Assembly (NCBI RefSeq): GCF_000226565.1 | Contig: NC_016041.1 | Coordinates: 2,728,001-2,792,000 of the forward strand | DNA from: Glaciecola nitratireducens FR1064 | GTDB taxonomy: Bacteria > Pseudomonadota > Gammaproteobacteria > Enterobacterales > Alteromonadaceae | Length of the DNA: 64,000 bases | Direction of reading: 5' to 3' | Part shown: positions 17,520-26,748 of the stretch, piece by piece | How positions within the stretch are numbered: the stretch's first letter is position 1 | Layout: each line of letters begins with the position of its first letter | Position numbers and translations under genes: made by a program | Notes under the pieces: generated by a model | What the model saw: only the letters and a program-made list of their open reading frames with translations | Told to the model about the DNA's origin: nothing | Databases searched by the model: none

Positions 17520-19489
17520 GATTCGCTGGGTACGTTGCGCCACTTGGCCATTTTCTTGATGCGGTAGCGTTTGTCGCTGATTGAGAAGATGCCGCCGATG
17601 CACATGATTATGGCGCCGCCCCAAATCCATACTACGAAAGGCTTGTAGTAGAGTCGGATGGCCCACGCGTCGTTTGATAGCGGTTCACCCAAGGCAACGA
17701 ACAAGTCGCGGGTTAATGTTGTGTGTATTCCGGCTTCAGTCATTGATGTGCGCTGAACTGGGTAGAAGCGTTTTTCTGGCTCGAGGTGATTTACGAATTC
17801 GCCGTTTTTGTATACGTCAAAAACACCGCGATCGGCGCTGTAGTTGGGTCCTTCAATTTGCTTAACGCCGGTAAAAGAAACCGTATAATCTGCAATTTTG
17901 ACGGTATCTCCTGCGTTCATGCGCACATCACGCTCTAATTCGTAGTTACTGACTAAGGTGATACCAATGAGCGTAACCGCAAAACCGACGTGACCTAAGA
18001 CCATGCCCCAGTGACTTGGCGTTAGCTTTCGCAACGATGCCAACACAGGCTCTGATCTTGTGTTAGATACAACGCGCTGACGCACTTCTAAGATAATCGC
18101 GATTAATATCCAGAAACTCATCACCATGCCGAGCATGCCCATGTAGGTAGGCTCGTCATACGTGAAGTTAATCAACAATCCTGCGGATAGCGCCAAAATC
18201 ATTCCAAACACCAACTGATTTCTCAGTGCTGCGGGCGCCTGCTTTTTCCATCGTGATAGCGGGCCAACAGCCATGAACAGAACGAAAGGCACAATCAGCA
18301 AGGTAAACATTTCATTAAAGAAAGGTGCACCAATCGATATCGTACCTAAGCCGATTTCCTTATGGACTAAAGGTAACAACGTTCCTAGCAGAACGACGAT
18401 GGTCGCTGCTACTAGCAGCACGTTATTGCCCATTAGCATCATTTCGCGAGAGAACATTTCATAACGCCCAACGCTTTTTAACTGCGAAGCACGTAATGCA
18501 TAAAGCAAGAGTGAGCCACCGATAACCACCACGAGTAAGCCTAAGATGAACAGACCACGAGATGGATCGCTGGCAAAGGAATGCACTGAAACCAGTACAC
18601 CCGAACGAACTAAGAATGTACCCAGTAAGCTCAATGAAAATGCTGCGATAGCTAAGAGAACAGTCCAAGACTTAAACACTTTACGTTTTTCAGTGACCGC
18701 TAAGCTGTGCATTAACGCGGTGCCGACCAACCAAGGCATAAACGATGCGTTCTCGACAGGATCCCAGAACCACCAGCCGCCCCAACCGAGTTCGTAGTAA
18801 GCCCACCAACTGCCCAATGCGATGCCCACTGTGAGGAAACTCCACGCAGCGATAGTCCACGGACGCGACCAGCGCGCCCAAGTTGAATCCAGTTGACCAC
18901 CAATTAGCGCGGCAATAGCAAACGCAAACGCAACGGAGAAACCAACGTAGCCCATATACAGCATAGGCGGGTGAATAATCATGCCGAAATCTTGCAGCAG
19001 TGGGTTCAAATCTCGCCCATCTACCGGGAAAAATGGTAATAAGCTGTCGAACGGGTTTGATGTTAGCAACATGAACAAATAGAAACCAATGCTAACCATC
19101 CCTAATACTGACAGCACACGAGCAATCATTGCCTGCGGAATACCTTTCGAAAATGCAGCCACGGCGCAGGTCCACACAGCAAAAATTAGACACCACAAAA
19201 GGAAACTACCCTCATGTCCGCCCCACACTGCCGTTATCTTGTAATAAATAGGCAGCGCACTGTTTGAGTTTTGTGCCACATATTGCACACTAAAGTCGTC
19301 GACCGCGAATGAGTAGGTTAAGCAACCGTAGGCAAATGCGGTAAATAAGAACAAACCGAAACTAAGAGGACGGCCCATTCTCATCATAGTTTGATTGTGG
19401 ATTTGTGCGCCCCAAAGCGGATACACAGCAAGCAGAATAGACAGTGCTAGCGCAATAATAAGCGCAATGTTTCCTAACTCTGGGATCAT
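17465..19489 (-). CDS. ccmF: CcmF heme lyase subunit
   Basis: A 674-residue polytopic membrane protein that attaches heme to apocytochrome c and strips it from holo-CcmE. The family heme-handling motif is present as ELGWGGWWFWDPVENASFMPWL (about 234-255), preceded by HPPMLYMGYVGF (His173) and followed by GTFLVRSGVLVSVHSFASDP (His about 304). A periplasmic C-terminal domain carries VSNYELERDVRMNAGDTV. The last residues (TKGPETLKPKLSRGQV) are encoded by the AAGGGG repeat units and make the protein somewhat longer than E. coli CcmF (647). The start overlaps the ccmE stop. Confidence 0.97.
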   Translation of the reverse strand: MIPELGNIALIIALALSILLAVYPLWGAQIHNQTMMRMGRPLSFGLFLFTAFAYGCLTYSFAVDDFSVQYVAQNSNSALPIYYKITAVWGGHEGSFLLWCLIFAVWTCAVAAFSKGIPQAMIARVLSVLGMVSIGFYLFMLLTSNPFDSLLPFFPVDGRDLNPLLQDFGMIIHPPMLYMGYVGFSVAFAFAIAALIGGQLDSTWARWSRPWTIAAWSFLTVGIALGSWWAYYELGWGGWWFWDPVENASFMPWLVGTALMHSLAVTEKRKVFKSWTVLLAIAAFSLSLLGTFLVRSGVLVSVHSFASDPSRGLFILGLLVVVIGGSLLLYALRASQLKSVGRYEMFSREMMLMGNNVLLVAATIVVLLGTLLPLVHKEIGLGTISIGAPFFNEMFTLLIVPFVLFMAVGPLSRWKKQAPAALRNQLVFGMILALSAGLLINFTYDEPTYMGMLGMVMSFWILIAIILEVRQRVVSNTRSEPVLASLRKLTPSHWGMVLGHVGFAVTLIGITLVSNYELERDVRMNAGDTVKIADYTVSFTGVKQIEGPNYSADRGVFDVYKNGEFVNHLEPEKRFYPVQRTSMTEAGIHTTLTRDLFVALGEPLSNDAWAIRLYYKPFVVWIWGGAIIMCIGGIFSISDKRYRIKKMAKWRNVPSESKTKGPETLKPKLSRGQV

Positions 19490-19959
19490 TAGTAGCCCGC
19501 CTGTTCTGGTTTAACGTGCTTTATGCCTTTGAGCTGCTCTGCCAATTCTGGCGGCATATACTCTTCATCATGTTTAGCTAACACTTCATGCGCAACAATC
19601 AGATTATTGGGTTTTAATATACCGGTAGCGACAATGCCTTGGCCTTCACGAAACAAATCCGGCAAGCTGCCGTTGAACTGGACCGTCACGATTGGCCCTG
19701 TGTCCATTAGGTCAAAACTAACCGCAAGCGTTTCTTCATCGCGCGATACCGAACCCGGCACAACTAAACCACCAATACGTAAACGCTGCCCAACGATGGG
19801 CTTAATCCCCGTTTTGGTTTTTCCTTCAATCACTTCAGTGGGCGTATAAAACACATCAATTGAATCTTGCAAGGCGTATAGCATGAAGCCTATCGCCGCA
19901 ACAAGTAATACACCAACGCTTGTAACTGCGACGAGTCGCTGTTTACGTCTTGGGTTCAT
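19489..19959 (-). CDS. ccmE: CcmE heme chaperone
   Basis: A 156-residue heme chaperone with one N-terminal helix ([22 protein letters not shown]) and a periplasmic OB-fold ([51 protein letters not shown]). The covalent heme-binding histidine is His130 in [12 protein letters not shown], the HxxxY form of the E. coli type. Heme is loaded by CcmABCD and passed to CcmF. It overlaps ccmD by 17 bases, as is common in ccm operons. Confidence 0.96.
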   Translation of the reverse strand: MNPRRKQRLVAVTSVGVLLVAAIGFMLYALQDSIDVFYTPTEVIEGKTKTGIKPIVGQRLRIGGLVVPGSVSRDEETLAVSFDLMDTGPIVTVQFNGSLPDLFREGQGIVATGILKPNNLIVAHEVLAKHDEEYMPPELAEQLKGIKHVKPEQAGY

Positions 19960-20227
19960 CGATTACCTCGGTATGTTCTAAATTATTGGAAATTTGTGCT
20001 TTCGGTTTAGCTTGCTGCTTAAGCTTGCGTGCAGCGCGAGCAGCCATGATCCGCTCAGCTCTCGCTTTCTCTTTTTGTACACCCTGTTTGATTTTTTTGC
20101 TCACAATGACGCTGTGAAATAGCACGCCCGCCATACACAAAAATGTACAGATGAAAGAAGTCCATACGAAAAACGCATAGCCGCCCATGTTGAAAAAGTC
20201 GCTGATACTGTCGAATTGAAATTCCAT
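19943..20227 (-). CDS. ccmD: CcmD small membrane protein
   Basis: A 94-residue single-span protein with the family start [21 protein letters not shown] and helix [18 protein letters not shown] basic cytosolic tail follows ([31 protein letters not shown]), then a polar end. CcmD stabilises the CcmABC complex and helps release holo-CcmE. It is longer than the usual 60-75 residues because of the C-terminal tail, which overlaps the start of ccmE. It abuts ccmC (1-base overlap). Confidence 0.92.
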   Translation of the reverse strand: MEFQFDSISDFFNMGGYAFFVWTSFICTFLCMAGVLFHSVIVSKKIKQGVQKEKARAERIMAARAARKLKQQAKPKAQISNNLEHTEVIDEPKT

Positions 20228-21045
20228 TATTCATTTCCTCCCGACTTTAAGCTCTGCTTTTCATTAGCATCACTCAATTTATCGCTAACTGCGTCGACAG
20301 CAGCAAACTCTGCACCACCAAAACGCTTGGCAACCCAAGGACGATGCAAGTCTCGCAATATAATTTCGTTCTTCATGCGAATAATAGTGACCCAGCCGAT
20401 AAACGCGGCGAAGCCCAAAATACAAACCAGCAGAGGAACGTACATTTCAAGCGCAATGGAAGGCTTGCCAATTTTGGTAATAGACGCACCCTGATGCAGC
20501 GTGTTCCACCACTCCACAGAAAAGTGAATAATAGGAATATTGATAACGCCGACCATCGCCATCACCCCAGCGGCTTTACCCGCCTGCTGTTTGTCTTCAA
20601 ACGCGGTATATAGCGAAATAACGCCTAGGTACAAAAATAGCAAAATGAGCTGCGAGGTGAGTCGTGCATCCCAAAACCACCACGTTCCCCACATAGGCTT
20701 GCCCCACAGTGAACCGGTGAATAAAGATATCAGAGTCATTACCGCGCCTACCGGTGCAATGGCTACCATGAACATATAAGCCGTGCGCCATTGCCAAACA
20801 ATGCCGACCAGCGCCGCTATTGCCATGGCAACGTATGCGCCCATGGCTAAAATAGCACTAGGCACATGAATATAAATAATCCGGTAAGATTCACCCTGCT
20901 GATAATCTGAAGGTGCAAAACCCAAGCCCCAAACCAAGCCAATAGAAAGACTCGCAATAGCGACAAGAGCAAACCAGTTTTGCAAAACGTCACACAGCCA
21001 GTAGGCTTTTTCTGGTTTCGCGAACGAATTAATCCACTTCCACAT
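20227..21045 (-). CDS. ccmC: CcmC heme-handling membrane protein
   Basis: A 272-residue six-helix protein that delivers heme to CcmE. The tryptophan-rich motif WGKPMWGTWWFWDARLTSQL lies between IHVPSAILAMGAY (first conserved His) and HFSVEWWNTLHQGASI (second His). The C-terminal tail (about 230-272) is polar. It overlaps ccmB by one base and belongs to the same transcript. Confidence 0.97.
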   Translation of the reverse strand: MWKWINSFAKPEKAYWLCDVLQNWFALVAIASLSIGLVWGLGFAPSDYQQGESYRIIYIHVPSAILAMGAYVAMAIAALVGIVWQWRTAYMFMVAIAPVGAVMTLISLFTGSLWGKPMWGTWWFWDARLTSQLILLFLYLGVISLYTAFEDKQQAGKAAGVMAMVGVINIPIIHFSVEWWNTLHQGASITKIGKPSIALEMYVPLLVCILGFAAFIGWVTIIRMKNEIILRDLHRPWVAKRFGGAEFAAVDAVSDKLSDANEKQSLKSGGNE

Positions 21046-21710
21046 TAGTTCTGACTCACTTTTAATGAATACGCAATTGCCATTGGAGACAACGCAACTG
21101 AAAACAGGAGCAACGCCGCAATAATAGCAAGTTGCGGGTGATAAGGTAATAACATTGATGCCGATTCGATGGCTGACGTGGCAAAAATAAGCAACGGTAT
21201 AAATATCGGAATTAATAGCAGCGCTAAGAGCACCCCACCGCGATGTAACCCCACGGTCAGAGCAACGCCAATAGCACCCACAAAACTAATCAGCGGCGTA
21301 CCTAATAATAAGGTGAGCATCAACGCCACATACATATCCATCGTGAGATTCAAAAACACCGCAAGCAAGGGCGAAATCAAAAACAAAGGCACGATATGCA
21401 TCAACCAGTGCGTAAAAACCTTCACCACAACAATCATGTACAAAGGCGTGGGTGACAAAATATATTGTTCTAAACTGCCGTCGGCGAAATCGTCGCGAAA
21501 CATTCTCTCCATGCCCAGCAATAACGACAAGATAGCGGCAACCCAAATTACGCCACCACCTATACGCTGCAGCGTTTCAAGGTTCGGTCCCACCGCGAGC
21601 GGAAACAAGGTGATCACCAATACGAAAAACATCAACGGCTGCATCAACTCGGCTCGTTGACGATAGGCAAGCGCCAAATCCTTCAAAAAAACGGCTTTCA
21701 ACGCTACCAT
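21045..21710 (-). CDS. ccmB: CcmB ABC-transporter membrane subunit
   Basis: A 221-residue, six-helix membrane subunit that works with the CcmA ATPase to release holo-CcmE from CcmC. FLKDLALAYRQRAELMQPLMFFVLVITLFPLAVGP at the N terminus and the later DGSLEQYILSP and HWLMHIVPL blocks are diagnostic. Overlaps of 7 bases with ccmA and 1 base with ccmC support co-translation. Confidence 0.96.
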   Translation of the reverse strand: MVALKAVFLKDLALAYRQRAELMQPLMFFVLVITLFPLAVGPNLETLQRIGGGVIWVAAILSLLLGMERMFRDDFADGSLEQYILSPTPLYMIVVVKVFTHWLMHIVPLFLISPLLAVFLNLTMDMYVALMLTLLLGTPLISFVGAIGVALTVGLHRGGVLLALLLIPIFIPLLIFATSAIESASMLLPYHPQLAIIAALLLFSVALSPMAIAYSLKVSQN

Positions 21711-22333
21711 GAATACTCCAAGTGCAAATTGGACATGGGGTAATCGATATTTAAAGCCTGATGCGAAGTCATCACAATCGCACCACCAGCGTTAAGGAAG
21801 ACCGCCATTTTGCTTTCAAGTTCCGCTATTAAGTGAACGTCTAATGCAGTAAAAGGTTCATCTAACACCCACACATTAGCGTCAGTCTTGAGCCAAAGCT
21901 TAGCCAAGGCAACACGACGCTGCTGCCCCGCCGACAAATTCTTTACCGCAATATCTTCTAAGCCGGTCAAGCCTAGTTCTGCCAATGTGGCGTGAATAGC
22001 CGTATCGTTGGTATCAATTGCGTGCTGTTGGCACCAAAACCGCAGATTTTCAGTCGCCGTTAATAACTGACTGATACCCTGTTTGTGGCCAAAATAAAGT
22101 AAGCGTTCGCTAGCGCCATGCACCATTTTTTGGCAGTCATGTCCGTTTATTTCAACGTATCCTGCTGCAGGCTGACTTAAGCCAACCAAAATGCGCAGCA
22201 AACTGGTTTTTCCAGCGCCGTTCTCACCCGTTACGTAAAGTAATTGGCCAGAATGAAGCTCGATATTGATATCCGAAAACAACTGGCGGTCACTTTTTTC
22301 ACAGGCCACTTGTTGTGCTAGCAAAACGCGCAA
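21704..22333 (-). CDS. ccmA: CcmA heme exporter ATP-binding protein
   Basis: A 209-residue ABC ATPase, first gene of ccmABCDEFGHI-mlaA. Walker A is GENGAGKTSLLRIL (about 36-49), the signature is NLSAGQQRRVALAKLWL and Walker B/D-loop is VWVLDEPFTALD. The switch His is in TSHQAL. It powers holo-CcmE release. The operon promoter must lie in the 255-base gap before the divergent FliK-like gene. The complete Ccm system fits the di-heme cytochrome encoded at 40511-41644. Confidence 0.96.
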   Translation of the reverse strand: MRVLLAQQVACEKSDRQLFSDINIELHSGQLLYVTGENGAGKTSLLRILVGLSQPAAGYVEINGHDCQKMVHGASERLLYFGHKQGISQLLTATENLRFWCQQHAIDTNDTAIHATLAELGLTGLEDIAVKNLSAGQQRRVALAKLWLKTDANVWVLDEPFTALDVHLIAELESKMAVFLNAGGAIVMTSHQALNIDYPMSNLHLEYSW

Positions 22334-22588
22334 ATAGAGATACTCGAATTAAGTTGATTATCCGCGGGATATTAGCACAATATTTCGATGTTTTGTGTGC
22401 TTAATCGTCAATGAATGTATGGAATATTCGATGCTATTGCGCAACATCAAACGATGAATTCTGATGATCATTCCATGATCCTTAATTTGGGCGTCTGAAA
22501 AACACATAAAATCCAGTTTTAAAGGAGACAATAGACAAATTAAGATCAAATCATTGCTTTTTGAAGGTCGCGGCCGATAATCTAGGAT

Positions 22589-25072
22589 ATGGCTGAAATA
22601 ACAACCGTCACACTAAACCAATTAAATGCGCTGACTCGTGGATCAGAGACGTCTGCTGTCCGCAGCAATACAAGCGCAAACAACCCACAAACGCTTAATG
22701 ACGTTGCCGCGAAAGTCGTCATTAGCCAAGTATCCCCAAATACAGTGACCTTAACTAACCCACAAACTAGACAGTCGGTTCAATTGCCAGCGGCGGCCCT
22801 TGCGAACTTAGGCAACATGAAAACGGGCCAAGCACTTGAACTCGTCAACGTTGCTAATAAACCCAACACCTACGCCCTAATTCCTGCCGCAGTCACTAAC
22901 CGACAAAGCGCCACTGTTGGTCAGCAATCTCAATTACTGGCGAGCACTAGCATTAACGTAAACGACAATCAGCTTACTGCGCTGGTAGCAAAAGCATCTG
23001 CAGCTGGAGACATTAGCTTTGCGGGCAAGCCAATTGTTAATATCTCAGGTAGGATCACCGCAATTTCGGCTAATCAGGTTACCGTTAACTTTACGGTGCC
23101 TGGTTCAAACTTGCCGGCGCAACTAGCGCAAATAACCTTGAATCAAGCCCAAGTGAGTAGCTTGAGTGTGAACAGTAATGTGAAAATTACGCTGGATGTT
23201 AGCGGCAAACAGCCAAATATCATTTCTTTGAGCAGTGTTAATGTAGCAAGTGCTCAAAATTCTCAAAATGCACAAAGCGTAAACACCATTCTCAATTTAG
23301 GCTCGCAACTAGCAAAATTGAACAACGCAGTGCTGCCCAATAAATTAGTCAGTGCATCGATACTACAGCAGTTGATAGGTTCTTTGCCGCCAGGCAGTTC
23401 AGTAGCGAATAATTTGCAAAACAACGCGTCTTCAGGCTTATCGCAGGTAATTATTCCACTAACTGATGCAAAGTTGGGCGACCTGCCTAAATCACTATTG
23501 TCCTCACTACAAAATGCGATTGCGAGAGTCAACACTACCGCGGCCACACAAGTCTCTCTTCTTGTTGAAGGTACCGGCAACGCGAATTCGTTAAAACTCT
23601 CTGTTTTAGGCAACCTGAGTAAATCCTCTGGAGAACTTAATACTAGTCAAATTCGCACATTATTGGCAACAGCTGAAGGTAAAGCTTTAGGGAATGCGGG
23701 AAATAATAATGTTGTCGATGCGGCAAAGTCTACATTGACGAATAAGCAATTGGCGTCGAATTCAGGCACAGGGTCAGTAGCTGGGGCACTTTCAAATACG
23801 ATTGCGAAACAAGGTTTTATTGCAAGTAGAGCAGAGCTAGGCGTTAATCAAGCGGGCAATCCTACTGTAAGCAATCCACAATCAGCATTGACGGATGCAG
23901 CCGCGGCAAGAAACCCTGCGGCAGCCCTTCCTAACTTCAAAACCGATTTGCTGTTAGAGCAACTTACTAAATTCATTAATACACCCGCTCAAACTTCTCA
24001 GCCTGCTGCCCAGCAAAATCCAACGATACTGACGCAGCTTTTGAGTCAATTACCGAATACAAAAATAAGCTCTATTATTGAACAGCTGAGTAATTTGGCC
24101 GCGACACAAAGAGTGAACCCTGCAACCACTATTGATTCACTAAAAACACAAGTTCAAGCACTTAGCCAATCAACCTTAGCTCAATCCGCTAGCCAGAGCC
24201 AAACTCTCTCATTAGCCAACATTATAAGTGCGTTGAATGCCGATGCAGATATCGCCGAGCTAAGCCCTGAAACGCAGGCGCTATTAAGATATGTAAGAGA
24301 TCAACTGCCTAACACATCAGCTGCTCAGCAAACAGCTATCGATGCTAAGACCATACAGCAGCTGGTTGCTGCGCCGCTAAATAATGCCCCTATTAATGCA
24401 TTATCGCCCACCGCCGTTAGTGGTTTTTTGTCTGGCTTAGTAACATTGCTTCAGGTGAGCTTGGCCTCGAAACTGCAGCGTCAGTCGAATAAACAAGCGA
24501 GCAAAATGCAAGATCAAATTCCCGACGTGATAAAAAGTATAGTGCCTAACGTCACGAGCGCGCAAAGTGCGAAGTTACTGAGTGACTTTAGACAGTTTGA
24601 TGCAAAACACACCCTAAGTGCTGAAGTCGCAAAAATGCTATTTAGCCACCAAAATCACAAGCTCAAGAGCATCGAGTCGTCACTGCAGGGCCAAGATCAG
24701 CTCTACTATGCACTACCCAATGTGTTTGATAAAAATGCGGATGATATTGAATTATTGGTTAAGCGAGAAACACGTGAAAATAAAAATTCCGATAATAATG
24801 AAGGCAGCTCATCATGGTATCTAACGATGAAGTTAGATGTTGGCCCACTGGGGCAAATGTTGGCAAAAACACAGTTGAAAGATGATGAAATCAAGCTGCA
24901 GCTCTATACATCTACAACAGAATTAAAAAATAAGGCCTACGATATGCTGCCTTTCCTACAACGTCGACTTTCGGCACTAGGCATTAATTTAACCGAGAAA
25001 TCGTGTCAACTGGGAAAAATCCCAAAGCAGCTCAAAACCGAGCATTATCAAGTGTTTGAGACGCAAGTATAG
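22589..25072 (+). CDS. FliK-like flagellar hook-length control protein
   Basis: An 827-residue protein with a very long, low-complexity Ala/Gln/Asn/Ser/Thr-rich region (about 1-640) and a compact C-terminal domain (about 720-827). The latter contains YLTMKLDVGPLGQMLAKTQLKDDEIKLQLYTSTTELKNKAYDMLPFLQRRLSALGINL, matching the Flg_hook/FliK C-terminal pattern. FliK is a secreted molecular ruler that switches the flagellar exporter through FlhB. Here the following gene is a stand-alone FlhB-like domain, which supports the family call, yet no other flagellar gene is near. The start has AGGA only two bases upstream, so translation initiation may be weak or the start misassigned. Confidence 0.75.
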   Translation: MAEITTVTLNQLNALTRGSETSAVRSNTSANNPQTLNDVAAKVVISQVSPNTVTLTNPQTRQSVQLPAAALANLGNMKTGQALELVNVANKPNTYALIPAAVTNRQSATVGQQSQLLASTSINVNDNQLTALVAKASAAGDISFAGKPIVNISGRITAISANQVTVNFTVPGSNLPAQLAQITLNQAQVSSLSVNSNVKITLDVSGKQPNIISLSSVNVASAQNSQNAQSVNTILNLGSQLAKLNNAVLPNKLVSASILQQLIGSLPPGSSVANNLQNNASSGLSQVIIPLTDAKLGDLPKSLLSSLQNAIARVNTTAATQVSLLVEGTGNANSLKLSVLGNLSKSSGELNTSQIRTLLATAEGKALGNAGNNNVVDAAKSTLTNKQLASNSGTGSVAGALSNTIAKQGFIASRAELGVNQAGNPTVSNPQSALTDAAAARNPAAALPNFKTDLLLEQLTKFINTPAQTSQPAAQQNPTILTQLLSQLPNTKISSIIEQLSNLAATQRVNPATTIDSLKTQVQALSQSTLAQSASQSQTLSLANIISALNADADIAELSPETQALLRYVRDQLPNTSAAQQTAIDAKTIQQLVAAPLNNAPINALSPTAVSGFLSGLVTLLQVSLASKLQRQSNKQASKMQDQIPDVIKSIVPNVTSAQSAKLLSDFRQFDAKHTLSAEVAKMLFSHQNHKLKSIESSLQGQDQLYYALPNVFDKNADDIELLVKRETRENKNSDNNEGSSSWYLTMKLDVGPLGQMLAKTQLKDDEIKLQLYTSTTELKNKAYDMLPFLQRRLSALGINLTEKSCQLGKIPKQLKTEHYQVFETQV

Positions 25073-25084
25073 TGATAAATTAAC

Positions 25085-25393
25085 ATGAAAGACGACACTA
25101 AAAAGGCCATCGGCCTTAAATACAACACTGAGGAGAATAATTCTCCGACCGTCATAGCGAAAGGCTTTGGCGACTTAGCCGATGACATTATCAAGTTGGC
25201 AAAGCAAAGTGGCGTGCTGATCCATGAAGACCCATATTTAAGTGATTTATTAGCACGGATGGATTTGGGTCAGGAAATACCAGAAAACCTCTATCATGTT
25301 ATCGCAGAGTTAATTGCATTTTCGTATGTACTGCAAGGTAAGTTCCCTGAGTCTTGGTCGAATGTGCATAGTAAAGTGGATTTTAAAGAGTAA
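25085..25393 (+). CDS. Stand-alone FlhB C-terminal-domain protein (YlqH-like)
   Basis: A 102-residue soluble protein matching the cytoplasmic C-terminal domain of FlhB. AIGLKYNTEENNSPTVIAKGFGDLADDIIKLAKQSGVLIHEDPYLSDLLARMDLGQEIPENLYHVIAELIAF follows FlhB across the post-cleavage domain. The self-cleaving Asn-Pro-Thr-His of full FlhB is absent, and so is the membrane part. Such short paralogues (YlqH, FhlX) sit next to FliK-like proteins in other bacteria and may replace the cleaved FlhB fragment in the export gate. It starts 12 bases after the FliK-like gene. Confidence 0.85.
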   Translation: MKDDTKKAIGLKYNTEENNSPTVIAKGFGDLADDIIKLAKQSGVLIHEDPYLSDLLARMDLGQEIPENLYHVIAELIAFSYVLQGKFPESWSNVHSKVDFKE

Positions 25394-25424
25394 CCCGATG
25401 AAACACTCATTGCTCATCGGGTTA
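25391..25424. terminator. Terminator between FlhB-like gene and wecC
   Basis: A perfect 11-base-pair stem (TAACCCGATGA 25391-25401 with TCATCGGGTTA 25414-25424) starting in the FlhB-like stop codon, with T-rich sequence after it. It lies at a convergent junction. Confidence 0.8.
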
Positions 25425-25470
25425 GTTTGATAGTATTTTATAAATTGTGTTTTAGAAAGATGATACCGCT

Positions 25471-26748
25471 CTATTTAAGCTTATAGCCGTCCCAAACACC
25501 TTTGGTATCGATAATCTTACCTTCTGGTCTCGCAATACTCTTAAACTCTTTGTGGTCTACCAACATCACATGAATATCAGCCTCTTTTAAAGCGGTTTCA
25601 AGCGACACTAGATTGATACCATCCAGCTTAGTGTCCAAACTAATATTAGGCTCTACACAAACGCAATTAATATCTCCCAACGTTGATACTAATCTAGCGA
25701 TGGTTAACGATGGGCTTTCTCTTAGGTCATCGATATCTGGTTTAAACGCAAGTCCGTAACAAGCAATCGTAACTTTAGATTTTAACGCCGCAACATTTTC
25801 AAGCAGTAGCTCACCTGCAGCTTGCTTAACCTTTTGTACAACCCACTTAGGCTTGCTGTCGTTTATCTCTCGAGCAGATTTAATCAGGCGTGCAGTAACC
25901 GGCGATTTACTTACTATAAACCAAGGGTCGACAGCGATACAGTGGCCACCAACGCCTGGTCCCGGTTGCAAAATATTCACTCTAGGATGCAAATTTGCTA
26001 ACTCGATAAGTTCCCAAACGTTAATACCCGCTTCATCGCAAATCATCGATAATTCGTTAGCGAAAGCAATACTCACATCTCTTGATGCATTTTCTGTAAG
26101 CTTCGCCATTTCAGCTGTTCGAGCGTTTGTAATAATACAGTCACCTTCAACAAAGGTTTTATAGAGTTCGACTGCACGCTGTGAGCACATTGGTGTTATT
26201 CCACCGATCACCCTGTCATTAGACACGAGTTCTTCTATGACTTTACCGGGTAATACGCGCTCAGGGCAATGTGCAACATTAACGTCAGCTGTTTCATCGC
26301 CATGTTTTGGGAATTTAAGTTCAGGTCGAAGTTCAGCAAGCCACTCGGTTACTTTTTCAGTCGCACCAACAGGTGAGGTGGACTCTAATATAACCAAGTC
26401 TCCCTTTTTCAATACAGGAGCAATCGCTAAACATGCTCTCATTATGTAGCTAACGTCGGGCACCGGAACAGACGAGTCTGTTTTTAAGAATGGCGTGGGA
26501 ACCGCTATCAAAAATGCATCTGCAGGCTCAGGTTGAATCACCGCCATCAACCTTTTTTCTTTGACCGCTTTTGCAACAATAGCCCCAAGTCCTGGCTCAA
26601 CTATGTGAATTTCTCCGCGATTTATAGTGTCTACTGCATGCTGATTGACATCAACGCCAATAACTTTTTTCCCACTAGCGGCAAACATTGCTGCTGTTGG
26701 CAATCCAATATAACCAAGCCCAATAACAGATATGGTTTCAAATGACAT
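25471..26748 (-). CDS. wecC: UDP-N-acetyl-D-mannosamine dehydrogenase
   Basis: A 425-residue UDP-sugar dehydrogenase. It has the Rossmann motif VIGLGYIGLPTAAMFAASGKKVIGVDV, the SPVGATEKV segment and the catalytic cysteine in PGPGVGGHCIAVDPWF, the GGHC form that marks WecC-type enzymes rather than Ugd. GLAFKPDIDDLRESPS is the C-terminal motif. It oxidises UDP-ManNAc, the product of WecB encoded immediately upstream (no gap), to UDP-ManNAcA for surface polysaccharide. There are no other enterobacterial-common-antigen genes nearby, so the acid sugar probably feeds another glycan. Confidence 0.93.
   Translation of the reverse strand: MSFETISVIGLGYIGLPTAAMFAASGKKVIGVDVNQHAVDTINRGEIHIVEPGLGAIVAKAVKEKRLMAVIQPEPADAFLIAVPTPFLKTDSSVPVPDVSYIMRACLAIAPVLKKGDLVILESTSPVGATEKVTEWLAELRPELKFPKHGDETADVNVAHCPERVLPGKVIEELVSNDRVIGGITPMCSQRAVELYKTFVEGDCIITNARTAEMAKLTENASRDVSIAFANELSMICDEAGINVWELIELANLHPRVNILQPGPGVGGHCIAVDPWFIVSKSPVTARLIKSAREINDSKPKWVVQKVKQAAGELLLENVAALKSKVTIACYGLAFKPDIDDLRESPSLTIARLVSTLGDINCVCVEPNISLDTKLDGINLVSLETALKEADIHVMLVDHKEFKSIARPEGKIIDTKGVWDGYKLK

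Noticed and set aside
17391-17666. 91-residue minus-strand frame over the ccmF end
   Set aside because: Most of it is another frame of ccmF. Only its last 24 codons, which lie between ccmF and ccmG, were kept as a low-confidence peptide.
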